The position numbers and the translations under genes are program-made. Below are positions 1 through 8,759 of a DNA stretch of 54,025 bases, one piece after another. Source of the stretch: a virus; the IMG/VR virus record IMGVR_UViG_3300008448_000113, positions 1 through 54,025 of that record. One strand, given 5' to 3'. Each line of letters opens with the position of its first letter. Positions within the stretch are counted from its first letter, which is position 1. The notes under the pieces were generated by a model that was given only the letters and a program-made list of their open reading frames with translations, was not told the origin of the DNA and did not search any database.

Positions 1-590
1 CCCATCGGAGTCATAGGGTCATCGGGATCTACGGGTCCAACGGGTGCAACGGGACCACAAACAATCACTGGAACCGCGGGTGTGCAGGGAGTTAGTGGTG
101 TTGCGGGTACTGCTGCGACGGGTGTACAAGGACCAACCGGACCTGTAGGTTCTACCGGACCAACGGGACCGTTGGGATATTCGGGTTCCACGGGCGTACA
201 GGGTATTACAGGTGTTACAGGGTCTACTGGACCATTAGGTTCAACAGGTCCAACGGGTGCAACAGGTGCGATAGGTCCGAGTGGACGGCAAGGAATTCAA
301 GGTATTACCGGTGTGATTGGTGTAACCGGTCCTTCTGGAGATATCGGTCCAACTGGACCCATAGGAATAACCGGACCAACTGGAGTAGGCCCCGCTGGGT
401 CAACTGGCCCTGTGGGAGAATCGGGACCGATAGGATCACAAGGAATTAGAGGAGCAACTGGACCTACCGGTGCGGCAGGACCATCGGGAAGTACAGGACC
501 AAACACATTCGGTGGTGCGGGAATTTCTGGACCAACGGGTGCAACGGGTGTCATCGGTGTAACAGGTCCAACAGGTGCACAAGGACGAAC
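1..590 (+). repeat. Collagen-like G-x-y coding repeats
   Basis: Tandem, degenerate 9-base periodic coding repeats give Gly at every third residue, dominated by GPTG, GSTG and GATG units. Such repeats form triple-helical shafts in viral and bacterial collagen-like proteins. Confidence 0.8.
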
Positions 591-1785
591 GGTATATTAT
601 GTTACCGGTGTTTGTGCGGCGGTCCACGCAAATGCAACCACAACGCATACCGACACAACAGTATATCACAGTGATACGTCAACTCCACATGGTAATTCTG
701 TTGCACATTCCAACATAACCATCGCAGGGTCACACGCTAATATCGCTGCATCACACACAGATTCAACAGCACATACGAACGCAACTACTACACACGGTGA
801 TGGTACCACAACGCACACAAATAGTAGTATTGCGTTTACAAACACGACTGCTCATAGTAACATTTCACCATCGCATAGTGATATTATCACTCACACAAAT
901 ATTTCCACAATTCACGGAGATGGTACACCACATACTAATATTGCGGCATCACACGCAAATGAAGCTGCGGTTTCACATACAGATAGTGCAACGCATTATG
1001 ATGGTGCTACGGAATTTGTTAATATTACCACACACTTCGATGTAGACCCATCACACGTAGATGGAGTACCTCACACAAACGTAAGTCCATTTCATGCAGA
1101 TGAAGCACCATCACATTCAAATTACGCAGCATCGCATGCAAATATCGCAGGTAATCATACCGATACAACCAATTTACACATAGATTACTATCTTGGTATT
1201 GACCCTGTTACGCACGGTGATACTCCTGCTAGTCACGCAGATATCACATCACCACATACAAATTATGCAGTACCGCATTCCGATGGGACTTCAAATCATT
1301 CAGATATAACAGTACCGCATTCCGATATCACAACGCATGCAAACACATATAGTACTCATTATGATCAAATAGCACATCAAGATACTGTAGCAAGTCATGC
1401 AAACTTTGTTGATCATTCTGATATCGTTGCTATACCACATTCCAATGAAACAACAAACTTTACAAATAGTGTTGTGCATACGGATATTCCTGCAACACAT
1501 ACTAATATTGCATCGCATGATGATATTACCATAACTCACACGGATATTGTGACACATACTAATATTACAGCGACTCACACCAATATAACGCCGTCACATG
1601 CAAATATATCTCCGTCGCATGCAAATGCAACACCACATACAAATATCAATATATCGCATGACGATATTACTATTACTCCAAGTCATACTAATGCAACACC
1701 ACACACAAATATTACCACCGCACACTCAAATGTAGCAGCATCGCATTCAAATGTCGCGGCATCACATTCGAATTCTACCACGTAA
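1..1785 (+). CDS. Collagen-like / [H/F]-x-[N/D] repeat tail fibre protein (5' truncated)
   Basis: The reading frame is open from base 1, so the start lies upstream; at least 594 residues are present. The first ~195 residues are collagen-like G-x-y triplets rich in GPTG and GSTG, as in many phage fibres. The rest, from about base 625, is a long array of short units carrying His-x-Asn or His-x-Asp (SHTD, AHTN, SHAN), about one per 6-8 residues, with occasional FVN or FTN in place of the His unit. No enzymatic domain is seen. By analogy with collagen-like phage proteins it is probably a fibrous virion adhesin; the His repeat array is not a family I can name. It is followed 5 bases later by a second collagen-like gene, and the repeat type recurs at 2680-5289. 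A GTG at 82 could be mistaken for the start, but repeats continue upstream of it. Confidence 0.75.
   Translation, partial: PIGVIGSSGSTGPTGATGPQTITGTAGVQGVSGVAGTAATGVQGPTGPVGSTGPTGPLGYSGSTGVQGITGVTGSTGPLGSTGPTGATGAIGPSGRQGIQGITGVIGVTGPSGDIGPTGPIGITGPTGVGPAGSTGPVGESGPIGSQGIRGATGPTGAAGPSGSTGPNTFGGAGISGPTGATGVIGVTGPTGAQGRTVYYVTGVCAAVHANATTTHTDTTVYHSDTSTPHGNSVAHSNITIAGSHANIAASHTDSTAHTNATTTHGDGTTTHTNSSIAFTNTTAHSNISPSHSDIITHTNISTIHGDGTPHTNIAASHANEAAVSHTDSATHYDGATEFVNITTHFDVDPSHVDGVPHTNVSPFHADEAPSHSNYAASHANIAGNHTDTTNLHIDYYLGIDPVTHGDTPASHADITSPHTNYAVPHSDGTSNHSDITVPHSDITTHANTYSTHYDQIAHQDTVASHANFVDHSDIVAIPHSNETTNFTNSVVHTDIPATHTNIASHDDITITHTDIVTHTNITATHTNITPSHANISPSHANATPHTNINISHDDITITPSHTNATPHTNITTAHSNVAASHSNVAASHSNSTT
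620..1776 (+). repeat. [H/F]-x-[N/D] repeat array, first fibre gene
   Basis: Degenerate coding repeats of roughly 18-27 bases encode His-x-Asn/Asp units separated by small or beta-branched residues (A, S, T, I, V, P). DNA identity between units is low while the His and Asn/Asp positions are kept, which points to selection on the protein. In some units Phe replaces His with Asn retained. Confidence 0.8.
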
Positions 1786-1790
1786 TCATT

Positions 1791-2639
1791 ATGCCACGTT
1801 TTTTTCCGCTTGGTACACCAACTACCGCTAGTATAGCCAAAGCAGCATTATTTGCGTTTACTGCAAGTATTGCTTTAAACGCAAATGTACTCACTGCATC
1901 ATTTGCTTCGGGTTCTGTTGGTGTGATGGGAGTTGGAGGACCAACCGGTCCACGAGGACCAACAGGAATATCTGCTTCTGGGTCCACTGGACCGACCGGT
2001 GCAACTGGACCAACGGGACCGGCAGGTGTAGGACCAACGGGACCGTCCGGTGTGATAGGAATAACGGGTATTACAGGAACCACAGGACCAACAGGATCTA
2101 CGGGTCCAACCGGTGCAACGGGACCAACCGGACCAACTGGAATAGTCGGTATTACAGGACCAGTTGGTCCAACGGGTATTGGGTCATTAATATCGGGAAG
2201 TACTGGTGTACAAGGTTCTACGGGAGCAACAGGTCCAACAGGTACACGAGGTGCAACGGGAGTAACAGCGGGTGTCATTGGTATTACTGGTGCTAGTGGA
2301 TTGGCAAATATTATTGGTCCTACGGGACCGGTAGGAGCAACAGGACCTACTACCATCGGTGGAACAGGACCAACCGGACCACAAGGGTCTGCAGGACCAG
2401 TTGGACCAACGGGACCGAGTGCAGACGCACCATTAACAGGTTCGTTGGGTGTTGGAGGTATTACGGGAATTCAAGGACCAACCGGAGCACAAGGTATTCG
2501 TGGAGCAGACGCAGGATGTCCAGCAGGAACCGTAGTATGTACGGGGTTATCCCCATCCAATACATCATTGTATGGATTGGTATGTGCAACATTACCAACT
2601 GGATGTGGTGGTAGTTTTACATGCCCACCGACAATCTAA
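1791..2639 (+). CDS. Collagen-like fibre protein with Cys-rich C-terminus
   Basis: This is a 282-residue protein. An Ala/Thr-rich N-terminal segment (about residues 1-45) precedes a collagen-like G-x-y shaft (about 45-240) rich in GPTG and GATG. A short C-terminal domain (about 243-282) contains six Cys residues and could form a disulfide-stabilised tip or trimerisation unit; that is inference. The ATG is six bases after the stop of the preceding fibre gene, so the two are probably co-translated. It lacks the [H/F]-x-[N/D] array of its neighbours. It is most likely a second virion fibre or a short fibre attached to the first; no specific receptor-binding fold can be recognised. Confidence 0.75.
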   Translation: MPRFFPLGTPTTASIAKAALFAFTASIALNANVLTASFASGSVGVMGVGGPTGPRGPTGISASGSTGPTGATGPTGPAGVGPTGPSGVIGITGITGTTGPTGSTGPTGATGPTGPTGIVGITGPVGPTGIGSLISGSTGVQGSTGATGPTGTRGATGVTAGVIGITGASGLANIIGPTGPVGATGPTTIGGTGPTGPQGSAGPVGPTGPSADAPLTGSLGVGGITGIQGPTGAQGIRGADAGCPAGTVVCTGLSPSNTSLYGLVCATLPTGCGGSFTCPPTI

Positions 2640-2679
2640 ACTACTTATATAAGATAAATTGATTACATCGGAGTGATAA

Positions 2680-5289
2680 ATGCCAAAAGCACCAGGCAGT
2701 GTATGGGTAAGTGGAACAGAATTTCATTTTGTCGATAATACGGGTGTAGAATACTACTATATCGGTACATCGGTAGGAACTCCTGCCGGTGCAGTGCCTG
2801 GTTCTATTTGGGTCGATAGTAGTGATTTTCATTATATCGATTCGTCGGGAACGGATAGATTAATTGCAAGTACCGACTTAGGAGCAGTATCAGGAGCACG
2901 ACCAGGATCAGTTTGGGTAGAAAGTACTTTTTGGAATTGGATATCATCGGGTACAAATAAAAGAAGAGGACACACTGATGTTGCTGCAAGTCATACCGAT
3001 TTAACAACTCCCGCCGCACATACAAATGCAACTACCGCATTTGTTAATTCTACTATACCCGCATCACATACCGATGGTACTACAGCTCACACCGATGCAA
3101 CTACCACGGCATCACATAGTGATGCCACTACAACACATACGGATTTAACTACCCCCGCATCGCATAGTGATGGTACAACCCCTCATAGTGACGGAACAAC
3201 CCCCGCATCGCACAGCGATGGTACCACACCACATAGTGATGCCACAACAACTGCGTCGCACAGTAATGCAACAACACCTCACAGTGACGGTACAACCCCT
3301 GCGTCACACAGTAATGCAACAACTGCACATAGTGACGGTACAACTCCTGCATCACACAGCAATGCAACAACTGCATTTGTTAATTCTACAATAACAGCAT
3401 CGCACAGTAATGCAACAACAGCATTTGTCAATTCCACCGTACCTGCATCACATAGTGACGGAACAACTCCACATAGTGATGCTACCACACCAGCATCGCA
3501 TAGCGATGGAACAACTCCGCATAGTAACGCCACAACAACTGCTTCACACAGTGATTTAACAACACCATTTGCTAATTCTACCACACCAGCGTCGCATAGT
3601 GACGCAACTACAACATTCGTTAATTCCACAATACCTGCATCACATAGTGACGGAACAACTCCACATAGTGATGCTACCACACCAGCATCGCATAGTGATG
3701 CGACGACATCACATAGTGATGCTACAACACCCGCGTCGCATACAAATTATGCAACGCATTCTAATATAAGTACTCCACATGCAAATGCCGCATCGTCGCA
3801 TAGTGATTTCGCATCACATTCAAACGTGGCAGCTTCACATGGAAACGTAACCGGACATGCAAATACAGCTGCATCACATACCAATTATGCAACACATGCC
3901 AATGCCCCATCGTCGCACGCTAATATTATAGCACACTCAAATCAAGCGGCAAGTCATACTAATTATGCTACACATGCAAATGAAGCACCTACACACACTA
4001 ATTATGCAATACACGCAAACACACCAGCCGATCATAGTAATACGTACACCCAACACGGAAATACTCCAGGAAGTCATTCCGATACAACTATTATTCACGT
4101 AGATTATTATTTTGGTTTTCCAGAAGAAGCTCACGGAGATGTTCCGGCCAGTCATGCAGACACTTCGATAACACACGACGATGGGCCAGCGTATCATAGT
4201 AATTATGCAGCACCTCATTCAAATTATGCATTACATGGTGATGATACAATCTTCCATTCGGATGATGCATCGCATGGTGACGATACAATCTTCCACACAA
4301 ATTATGCAACGCACGATGATTCTACAAATCCCCACACAAATTATGCAACGCATGGGGACGATACAATCTTCCACACAAATTATGCATCACACACAAACTC
4401 ATCTGATCCTCATGCAAATATCATAAATCATTCTGACGGAACTACACCACATGCAAATACTTCCCCGTCACATGGAAATCAAACACCGCATGGTGATGCA
4501 ACAACCAACCCAAGTCACACCAATATCAGTCCTTCGCATTCGGATGGAACAACACCGGCAAGTCACGCGAATATTGTAGCATCACACTCAGATATAACTA
4601 TAAATTCAAGCCATACAGATATTGCGGCATCACATGCAGACGCAACAACGAATCCAAGCCACACGGATGTTTTGGCATCACATACGGATGGAACAACACC
4701 AGCAAGTCATTCAAATATTAGTCCATCGCATGCAGACGCAACAACTAATCCGAGTCATGCAAATATTAGTCCATCGCACTCGGACGCAACAACGAATCCA
4801 AGCCATACTAACATTGTTGCATCGCACTCCGATGGAACAACACCGGCAAGTCATACAGATATTGCTGCGTCACATTCCAATGCAACAACGCCAGCAAGTC
4901 ATGCAAATATAGCATCTGCACACACCAACGCAACCACAAGTCCAAGTCATGCAAATATTACCCCGGCACACACCAACGCAACCACAAGTCCAAGTCACGC
5001 AGATATTGTCGCATCACATTCTGATGCGACAACACCGGCAAGTCACGCGGACATCGTTGCTTCGCACTCGGATGGAACAACCCCCGCAAGTCACACAGAT
5101 ATTGCCGCATCACACTCTGACGGAACAACACCGTCGAGTCACGCAAATATCGCAGCATCACATTCCGATATAACCATTAACCCAAGTCATACAGATATTG
5201 TTGCATCACACGCGGACGGAACAACCAATCCAAGTCACAGTGATGGAACTACGGTGCACAGTGACCAACCTGTACTTGTTGGGGCTTGA
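2680..5289 (+). CDS. Large [H/F]-x-[N/D] repeat fibre/adhesin protein
   Basis: This is an 869-residue protein. The N-terminal ~95 residues hold three related units of about 30-35 residues with a PGSVWV-type core (residues about 5-10, 39-44 and 74-79), perhaps an attachment domain. The rest, to near the C-terminus, is an uninterrupted array of units such as ASHSDGTTP, with His-x-Asp/Asn on the order of a hundred times. In several units Phe replaces His while Asn is kept (FVN, FAN). A non-repeat island around residues 465-490 resembles one in the first fibre gene (DYYFG versus DYYLG, followed by a conserved HGD-x-PASHAD run), so the two genes share a layout. It is followed by a promoter and a radical SAM/SPASM gene that may modify it. 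Virion fibre is the best guess; metal binding by the His array is an alternative. Confidence 0.75.
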   Translation: MPKAPGSVWVSGTEFHFVDNTGVEYYYIGTSVGTPAGAVPGSIWVDSSDFHYIDSSGTDRLIASTDLGAVSGARPGSVWVESTFWNWISSGTNKRRGHTDVAASHTDLTTPAAHTNATTAFVNSTIPASHTDGTTAHTDATTTASHSDATTTHTDLTTPASHSDGTTPHSDGTTPASHSDGTTPHSDATTTASHSNATTPHSDGTTPASHSNATTAHSDGTTPASHSNATTAFVNSTITASHSNATTAFVNSTVPASHSDGTTPHSDATTPASHSDGTTPHSNATTTASHSDLTTPFANSTTPASHSDATTTFVNSTIPASHSDGTTPHSDATTPASHSDATTSHSDATTPASHTNYATHSNISTPHANAASSHSDFASHSNVAASHGNVTGHANTAASHTNYATHANAPSSHANIIAHSNQAASHTNYATHANEAPTHTNYAIHANTPADHSNTYTQHGNTPGSHSDTTIIHVDYYFGFPEEAHGDVPASHADTSITHDDGPAYHSNYAAPHSNYALHGDDTIFHSDDASHGDDTIFHTNYATHDDSTNPHTNYATHGDDTIFHTNYASHTNSSDPHANIINHSDGTTPHANTSPSHGNQTPHGDATTNPSHTNISPSHSDGTTPASHANIVASHSDITINSSHTDIAASHADATTNPSHTDVLASHTDGTTPASHSNISPSHADATTNPSHANISPSHSDATTNPSHTNIVASHSDGTTPASHTDIAASHSNATTPASHANIASAHTNATTSPSHANITPAHTNATTSPSHADIVASHSDATTPASHADIVASHSDGTTPASHTDIAASHSDGTTPSSHANIAASHSDITINPSHTDIVASHADGTTNPSHSDGTTVHSDQPVLVGA
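2974..5262 (+). repeat. [H/F]-x-[N/D] repeat array, second large fibre gene
   Basis: Tandem degenerate coding repeats, often 21, 24 or 48 bases long, encode HSDGTTPAS-like units. Some adjacent units are near identical in DNA, implying recent expansion or recombination. Others differ at most synonymous positions, implying selection on the protein pattern. Confidence 0.8.
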
Positions 5290-5314
5290 CAAATAGTTAA
5301 CTTAGTAGTATATT
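5286..5314 (+). promoter_or_regulatory. Sigma70-like promoter before radical SAM gene
   Basis: TTGACA at 5286-5291 and TATATT at 5309-5314 are separated by exactly 17 bases, starting inside the last codons of the fibre gene. The initiation point would be about 25 bases upstream of the radical SAM start. Confidence 0.7.
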
Positions 5315-5346
5315 AAAGTTTGATTCATTAAAAGAGGTTTTATTAT

Positions 5347-6648
5347 ATGACAATTGAGTTAGAACCAGTTGGAGTAGTATGTAATTTAAGTTGTCCATAT
5401 TGCTATGAACATCCGATGCGTGATGCTGGAAACTTTCGGCATAAAACGTATAGCGTCGAAAAGATGTTACAGGGATTGGAACGTGAGGGTGGTCACTTCA
5501 CATTATTTGGTGGTGAACCATTATTAACGGATATTGACGATTTAGAAACCATTTTTAAATGGGGATACGAACGTTACGGTGGTAACGGTATCCAAACAAA
5601 TGGTACGTTAATAACCGAACGTCATATTGAAATGTTTAAAAAATATAAAGTGCACGTGGGTATTTCCGTGGACGGACCAGATGATATGAATGATACTCGT
5701 TGGGCTGGTTCCTTGGAAAAGACACGGGAATCCACACAGAAGTCCATGCATGCTATCAAACGATTGCTGGATGAAAAAATGTCAATGGGTATTATTATTA
5801 CTGTCCATAAAAAGAATGGATTGCCCAAGTATAGAGAACGATTTAAAAATTGGATTCGGGAATTAAAATCTTGGGGAGCAGACGGCGCACGATTACATCC
5901 GTTGGAAGTTGATCATAGTGCTGTTGGTGAGACGTTGGCATTGTCGTCTGAACAAAATATAGAATTTTTGTTGGACATGTGGGAATTTGAAATTTCCGAA
6001 TTGAAGGGAACATTTACCTTTGATATTTTCCGTGACGTAGATTATATGATGCGTGCAGCGGATAATAGTGCAACGTGTACATTCTTGGCATGTGACCCAT
6101 ACACAACACACGCAGTACAGGGAATTGATTCACAAGGTAATCAATCAAATTGTGGTCGTGGTAATAAAGACGGTATCAATTGGATTAAAGCCCAATATGA
6201 CGGATTTGAACGACAAATGGCATTGTATCACACCCCAGAAGAACATGGTGGTTGCCAAGGATGTAGATTCTTTGTAATGTGTAAGGGGCATTGTCCGGGT
6301 ACTGGATTGGATATGGATTGGAGAAATAAACCAGATTCGTGTCTAAGTTGGAAAGTTTCATTTGGTATTTATGAAAAGTTGATGTTGAAACGAGGTGAAA
6401 CACCGTTATCATTACATCCAGACTTAAAGAAATACGAAGAGTTAATGTTACACGGATTCAGCCGTGGGGTTGAATTACGTTTGTCTCAAATCAAAAAACA
6501 TTTGGAAACGGGATATAATCTCGACGCATATATAGAAGCAACATTGGAAAACATGAGACGAGGATTTCCAAAACCACACGCCGACCACACAGATAATACA
6601 GGCAAATATAAACAAGAGTATTTTGAGAAGTACGGTATAGAACTTTAA
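5347..6648 (+). CDS. Radical SAM/SPASM protein-modifying enzyme
   Basis: This 433-residue protein has the radical SAM [4Fe-4S] motif CxxxCxxC at C12, C16, C19 and a GGEP motif at 55-58. A SPASM-type cluster region follows with Cys at 244, 249, 269, 303, 306, 312, 316 and 332. SPASM enzymes usually modify ribosomal peptides or proteins (sactipeptides, cyclophanes, sulfatase maturation). No small precursor peptide is evident. Immediately upstream are fibre genes with hundreds of His-x-Asn/Asp sites, so those repeats are the inferred substrate. The C-terminal tail carries HADHTDNTGKY (411-421), a motif that occurs twice in the next gene. The ATG follows an AAGAGG site, and the gene has its own promoter. 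An anaerobic sulfatase-maturase-like role is an alternative, but no sulfatase is visible. Confidence 0.85.
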   Translation: MTIELEPVGVVCNLSCPYCYEHPMRDAGNFRHKTYSVEKMLQGLEREGGHFTLFGGEPLLTDIDDLETIFKWGYERYGGNGIQTNGTLITERHIEMFKKYKVHVGISVDGPDDMNDTRWAGSLEKTRESTQKSMHAIKRLLDEKMSMGIIITVHKKNGLPKYRERFKNWIRELKSWGADGARLHPLEVDHSAVGETLALSSEQNIEFLLDMWEFEISELKGTFTFDIFRDVDYMMRAADNSATCTFLACDPYTTHAVQGIDSQGNQSNCGRGNKDGINWIKAQYDGFERQMALYHTPEEHGGCQGCRFFVMCKGHCPGTGLDMDWRNKPDSCLSWKVSFGIYEKLMLKRGETPLSLHPDLKKYEELMLHGFSRGVELRLSQIKKHLETGYNLDAYIEATLENMRRGFPKPHADHTDNTGKYKQEYFEKYGIEL

Positions 6649-6666
6649 AACATAAGAGGATATGTT

Positions 6667-7050
6667 ATGGAAAACGGAATATTACACGCAGACCACATTG
6701 ACGAAACTGGTGCATACGCACGACGATTTCAAGTTGTTAAGGAGTTGGTAGACAATGGAACATTGACACAAATTCCAGAAGAATTTCGTGTAGGTGCAAC
6801 CGCATTATCACAGCAGGAAGTAGTTCCTGTTACACAAGAAAATTCCAAATTTTCATTTTATGATGAGTTTGGTCAAAAGCACGCAGACCACGTAGATGAA
6901 ACGGGTGAGTATCGTAAAGCATGGGAATCCATGTTTGGTCCTATGAACGGGGATAATAATGTATCATCCGAAGATACTCCTGCAAATACCGAATGGAAAT
7001 CGTTCCTACAACAGTTAATTGCAGAAGAAAAAGCAAAACTCAATATTTAA
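6667..7050 (+). CDS. Small protein with two HADHxDxTGxY motifs
   Basis: This is a 127-residue protein of unknown family, 18 bases after the radical SAM gene and preceded by an AAGAGG site. It contains HADHIDETGAY at residues 7-17 and HADHVDETGEY at 72-82, each followed by a positively charged, aromatic segment. A version of the same motif ends the radical SAM protein. It could be a substrate, a recognition partner or a scaffold for that enzyme; nothing in the sequence decides between these. The motif echoes the His-x-Asp units of the fibres. No signal peptide or membrane segment is seen. Confidence 0.65.
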   Translation: MENGILHADHIDETGAYARRFQVVKELVDNGTLTQIPEEFRVGATALSQQEVVPVTQENSKFSFYDEFGQKHADHVDETGEYRKAWESMFGPMNGDNNVSSEDTPANTEWKSFLQQLIAEEKAKLNI

Positions 7051-7066
7051 TTTTAACCCAAAGGTT

Positions 7067-8539
7067 ATGCAACGTTTAAATAGTGTATTACCAGATTGGA
7101 CACGAATACAGTGGACCAACATGGAAAATAAAATAAAGTATGGTCCAATTTTAAATTCCATAACACATGCGTGGAAACAAATTGAACGAATGTCTGTTGT
7201 ACACGATTTACGATCCTGTACATTAGATAGTATTAGTTCCACGGAACTTATAGCACTGACAGAAGAATACAAGAAATACGGTGTGTACATTGTTCCATTG
7301 GCAAAGGAAGGAATAACACACACATATTCTTCTACAACACAACCATATATTAACGGTAAACCCTATCGTTTGCGTGTGGTGTTTACAAAGTCGGAAGAAC
7401 TGGCACAAGAATTTTTCACGGTGTGGAATGCACCGGTGCTGGATAATTCCCGAATTGGTGAACTTCTTGGGTATCCAAAGTGTTGTACCGATTTTTATAA
7501 AAAGTATTGGGTTGATCAACGATTTGTAGATACTACGTGGGTAATGTCGGTTGATAAATTACCAATTGACGAAGAGGCACGAACCGTACATATTAAATCC
7601 GACACACCACCAGAATGTAATATTTTGTGGCGTTGGCAGGGTGTACGATTGGTTTCGCATTTACCATGTTCATTTGATTGTGAACATACGGTTGATATTG
7701 GTAGACGAAATGCAGAACTTGGACGTAAACTTGGATTCAATGCTGAAATGGATTTGGCATACGAGTTGTTGACTTGGCCTGTGGAATGGTCTGCGTTACA
7801 CGGTATTGCGGAAATTAAAACGCCAATCAACAAAGTATCCTCACGTACAGATATGACACCGTGGAAATACACAGTACAAAAACATAGTGATATGTATCCA
7901 GAAGATGGCGCATCGGGTACCATGTATCCGTACACAGAAAAGAAACTCAAGATTAAACCAATAACTACAACTAAGTCGTTTTTGAAATCACTTGAAGATA
8001 CATCTGTTTGGGAAGAAAACGGATTCCGTTACAAGGAAGCAATGGATCATTTTCACGAAGTGGTAGTTGAAGCAATTGGTAATATGAAGTATGTACCTTC
8101 GGGTAATGTCCTTGACCTTGGTTGTGGTAATGGTGTATTGTTAGGTCGTGTTGTTGGAGACAGAGCAGACTTAATTCCACATGGTGTTGAAATGGACCGT
8201 CAACGATGTATGTCGGCAGCAACCACTATCCATTGGGGATATTTCACGTTGGGTAATATATTCGACCTCAATACATGGAAGGAAGATTATTATAGTATGG
8301 TGCTGTTGATGCCAGGACGTTTGATGGAAACTGCAAAAGAAACGGCAGAGGCATTCAGAAAACAATTATACGATAAGACAGACTTACTACTTATTAATCT
8401 GACATGTGATTGGACTGTTAAGTATAAGACTATCGATAATATGATGGTGTTAACCGGTCTAGACAAAGATTGGGAACCGGCTGGTCCTGTTGTACATAGA
8501 AAGGATGATGTCGCTCAATTATTTAAGAGGAAAGTGTAA
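7067..8539 (+). CDS. CC-motif (DUF483-like) protein fused to class I methyltransferase
   Basis: The product is about 490 residues if it starts at the ATG at 7067, which has an AAAGG site just upstream; a TTG at 7019 would overlap the preceding gene. Around residues 130-145 an LGYPKCCxxFY stretch resembles DUF483-type proteins of unknown function. The C-terminal third has a Rossmann methyltransferase motif I (LDLGCGNG, near residue 349) and an acidic GVEMD segment, as in class I SAM-dependent methyltransferases. It sits in the radical SAM cluster, so protein or small-molecule methylation linked to fibre modification is possible. The substrate is unknown. The methyltransferase half is secure; the N-terminal assignment is tentative. 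Confidence 0.65.
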   Translation: MQRLNSVLPDWTRIQWTNMENKIKYGPILNSITHAWKQIERMSVVHDLRSCTLDSISSTELIALTEEYKKYGVYIVPLAKEGITHTYSSTTQPYINGKPYRLRVVFTKSEELAQEFFTVWNAPVLDNSRIGELLGYPKCCTDFYKKYWVDQRFVDTTWVMSVDKLPIDEEARTVHIKSDTPPECNILWRWQGVRLVSHLPCSFDCEHTVDIGRRNAELGRKLGFNAEMDLAYELLTWPVEWSALHGIAEIKTPINKVSSRTDMTPWKYTVQKHSDMYPEDGASGTMYPYTEKKLKIKPITTTKSFLKSLEDTSVWEENGFRYKEAMDHFHEVVVEAIGNMKYVPSGNVLDLGCGNGVLLGRVVGDRADLIPHGVEMDRQRCMSAATTIHWGYFTLGNIFDLNTWKEDYYSMVLLMPGRLMETAKETAEAFRKQLYDKTDLLLINLTCDWTVKYKTIDNMMVLTGLDKDWEPAGPVVHRKDDVAQLFKRKV

Positions 8540-8540
8540 T

Positions 8541-8759
8541 ATGAATGATATAATTCCTGTCCCACTAGCAGTAAAATTATTGATTGAGTCGCACAAAGAA
8601 AAAGTTGACCAATCATTAAAAAATCTCACCGACGCTAATTTGGAATTAATGCAAATGTTAAATTTGTTACCATCGGAAGGATGGAGATTAGACATAGATA
8701 ATTTCAGATACGTCCGTATACAGAGTACTTCTATTGATGAACCTACACCCGTCGAGTGA
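8541..8759 (+). CDS. Small hypothetical protein
   Basis: This is a 72-residue, mainly helical, charged protein. The ATG at 8541 follows the methyltransferase stop by one base and has an AAGAGG site upstream. Its 3' end overlaps the helicase gene by about 23 bases, so translation is probably coupled. I do not recognise the family. Confidence 0.6.
   Translation: MNDIIPVPLAVKLLIESHKEKVDQSLKNLTDANLELMQMLNLLPSEGWRLDIDNFRYVRIQSTSIDEPTPVE

Noticed and set aside
1775-2356. Long open frame on the minus strand opposite the collagen-like gene
   Set aside because: It reads as Pro-Val-Gly repeats that are the reverse complement of G-x-y codons, a by-product of the repeat composition.
2974-5262. CRISPR-like periodic repeats
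   Set aside because: The repeats are coding, in frame, degenerate and without unique spacers of fixed length; no cas genes are near.
5264-5285. CCAAC/GTTGG inverted repeat near the end of the large fibre gene as a terminator
   Set aside because: Only five base pairs, inside the coding sequence and with no T run.
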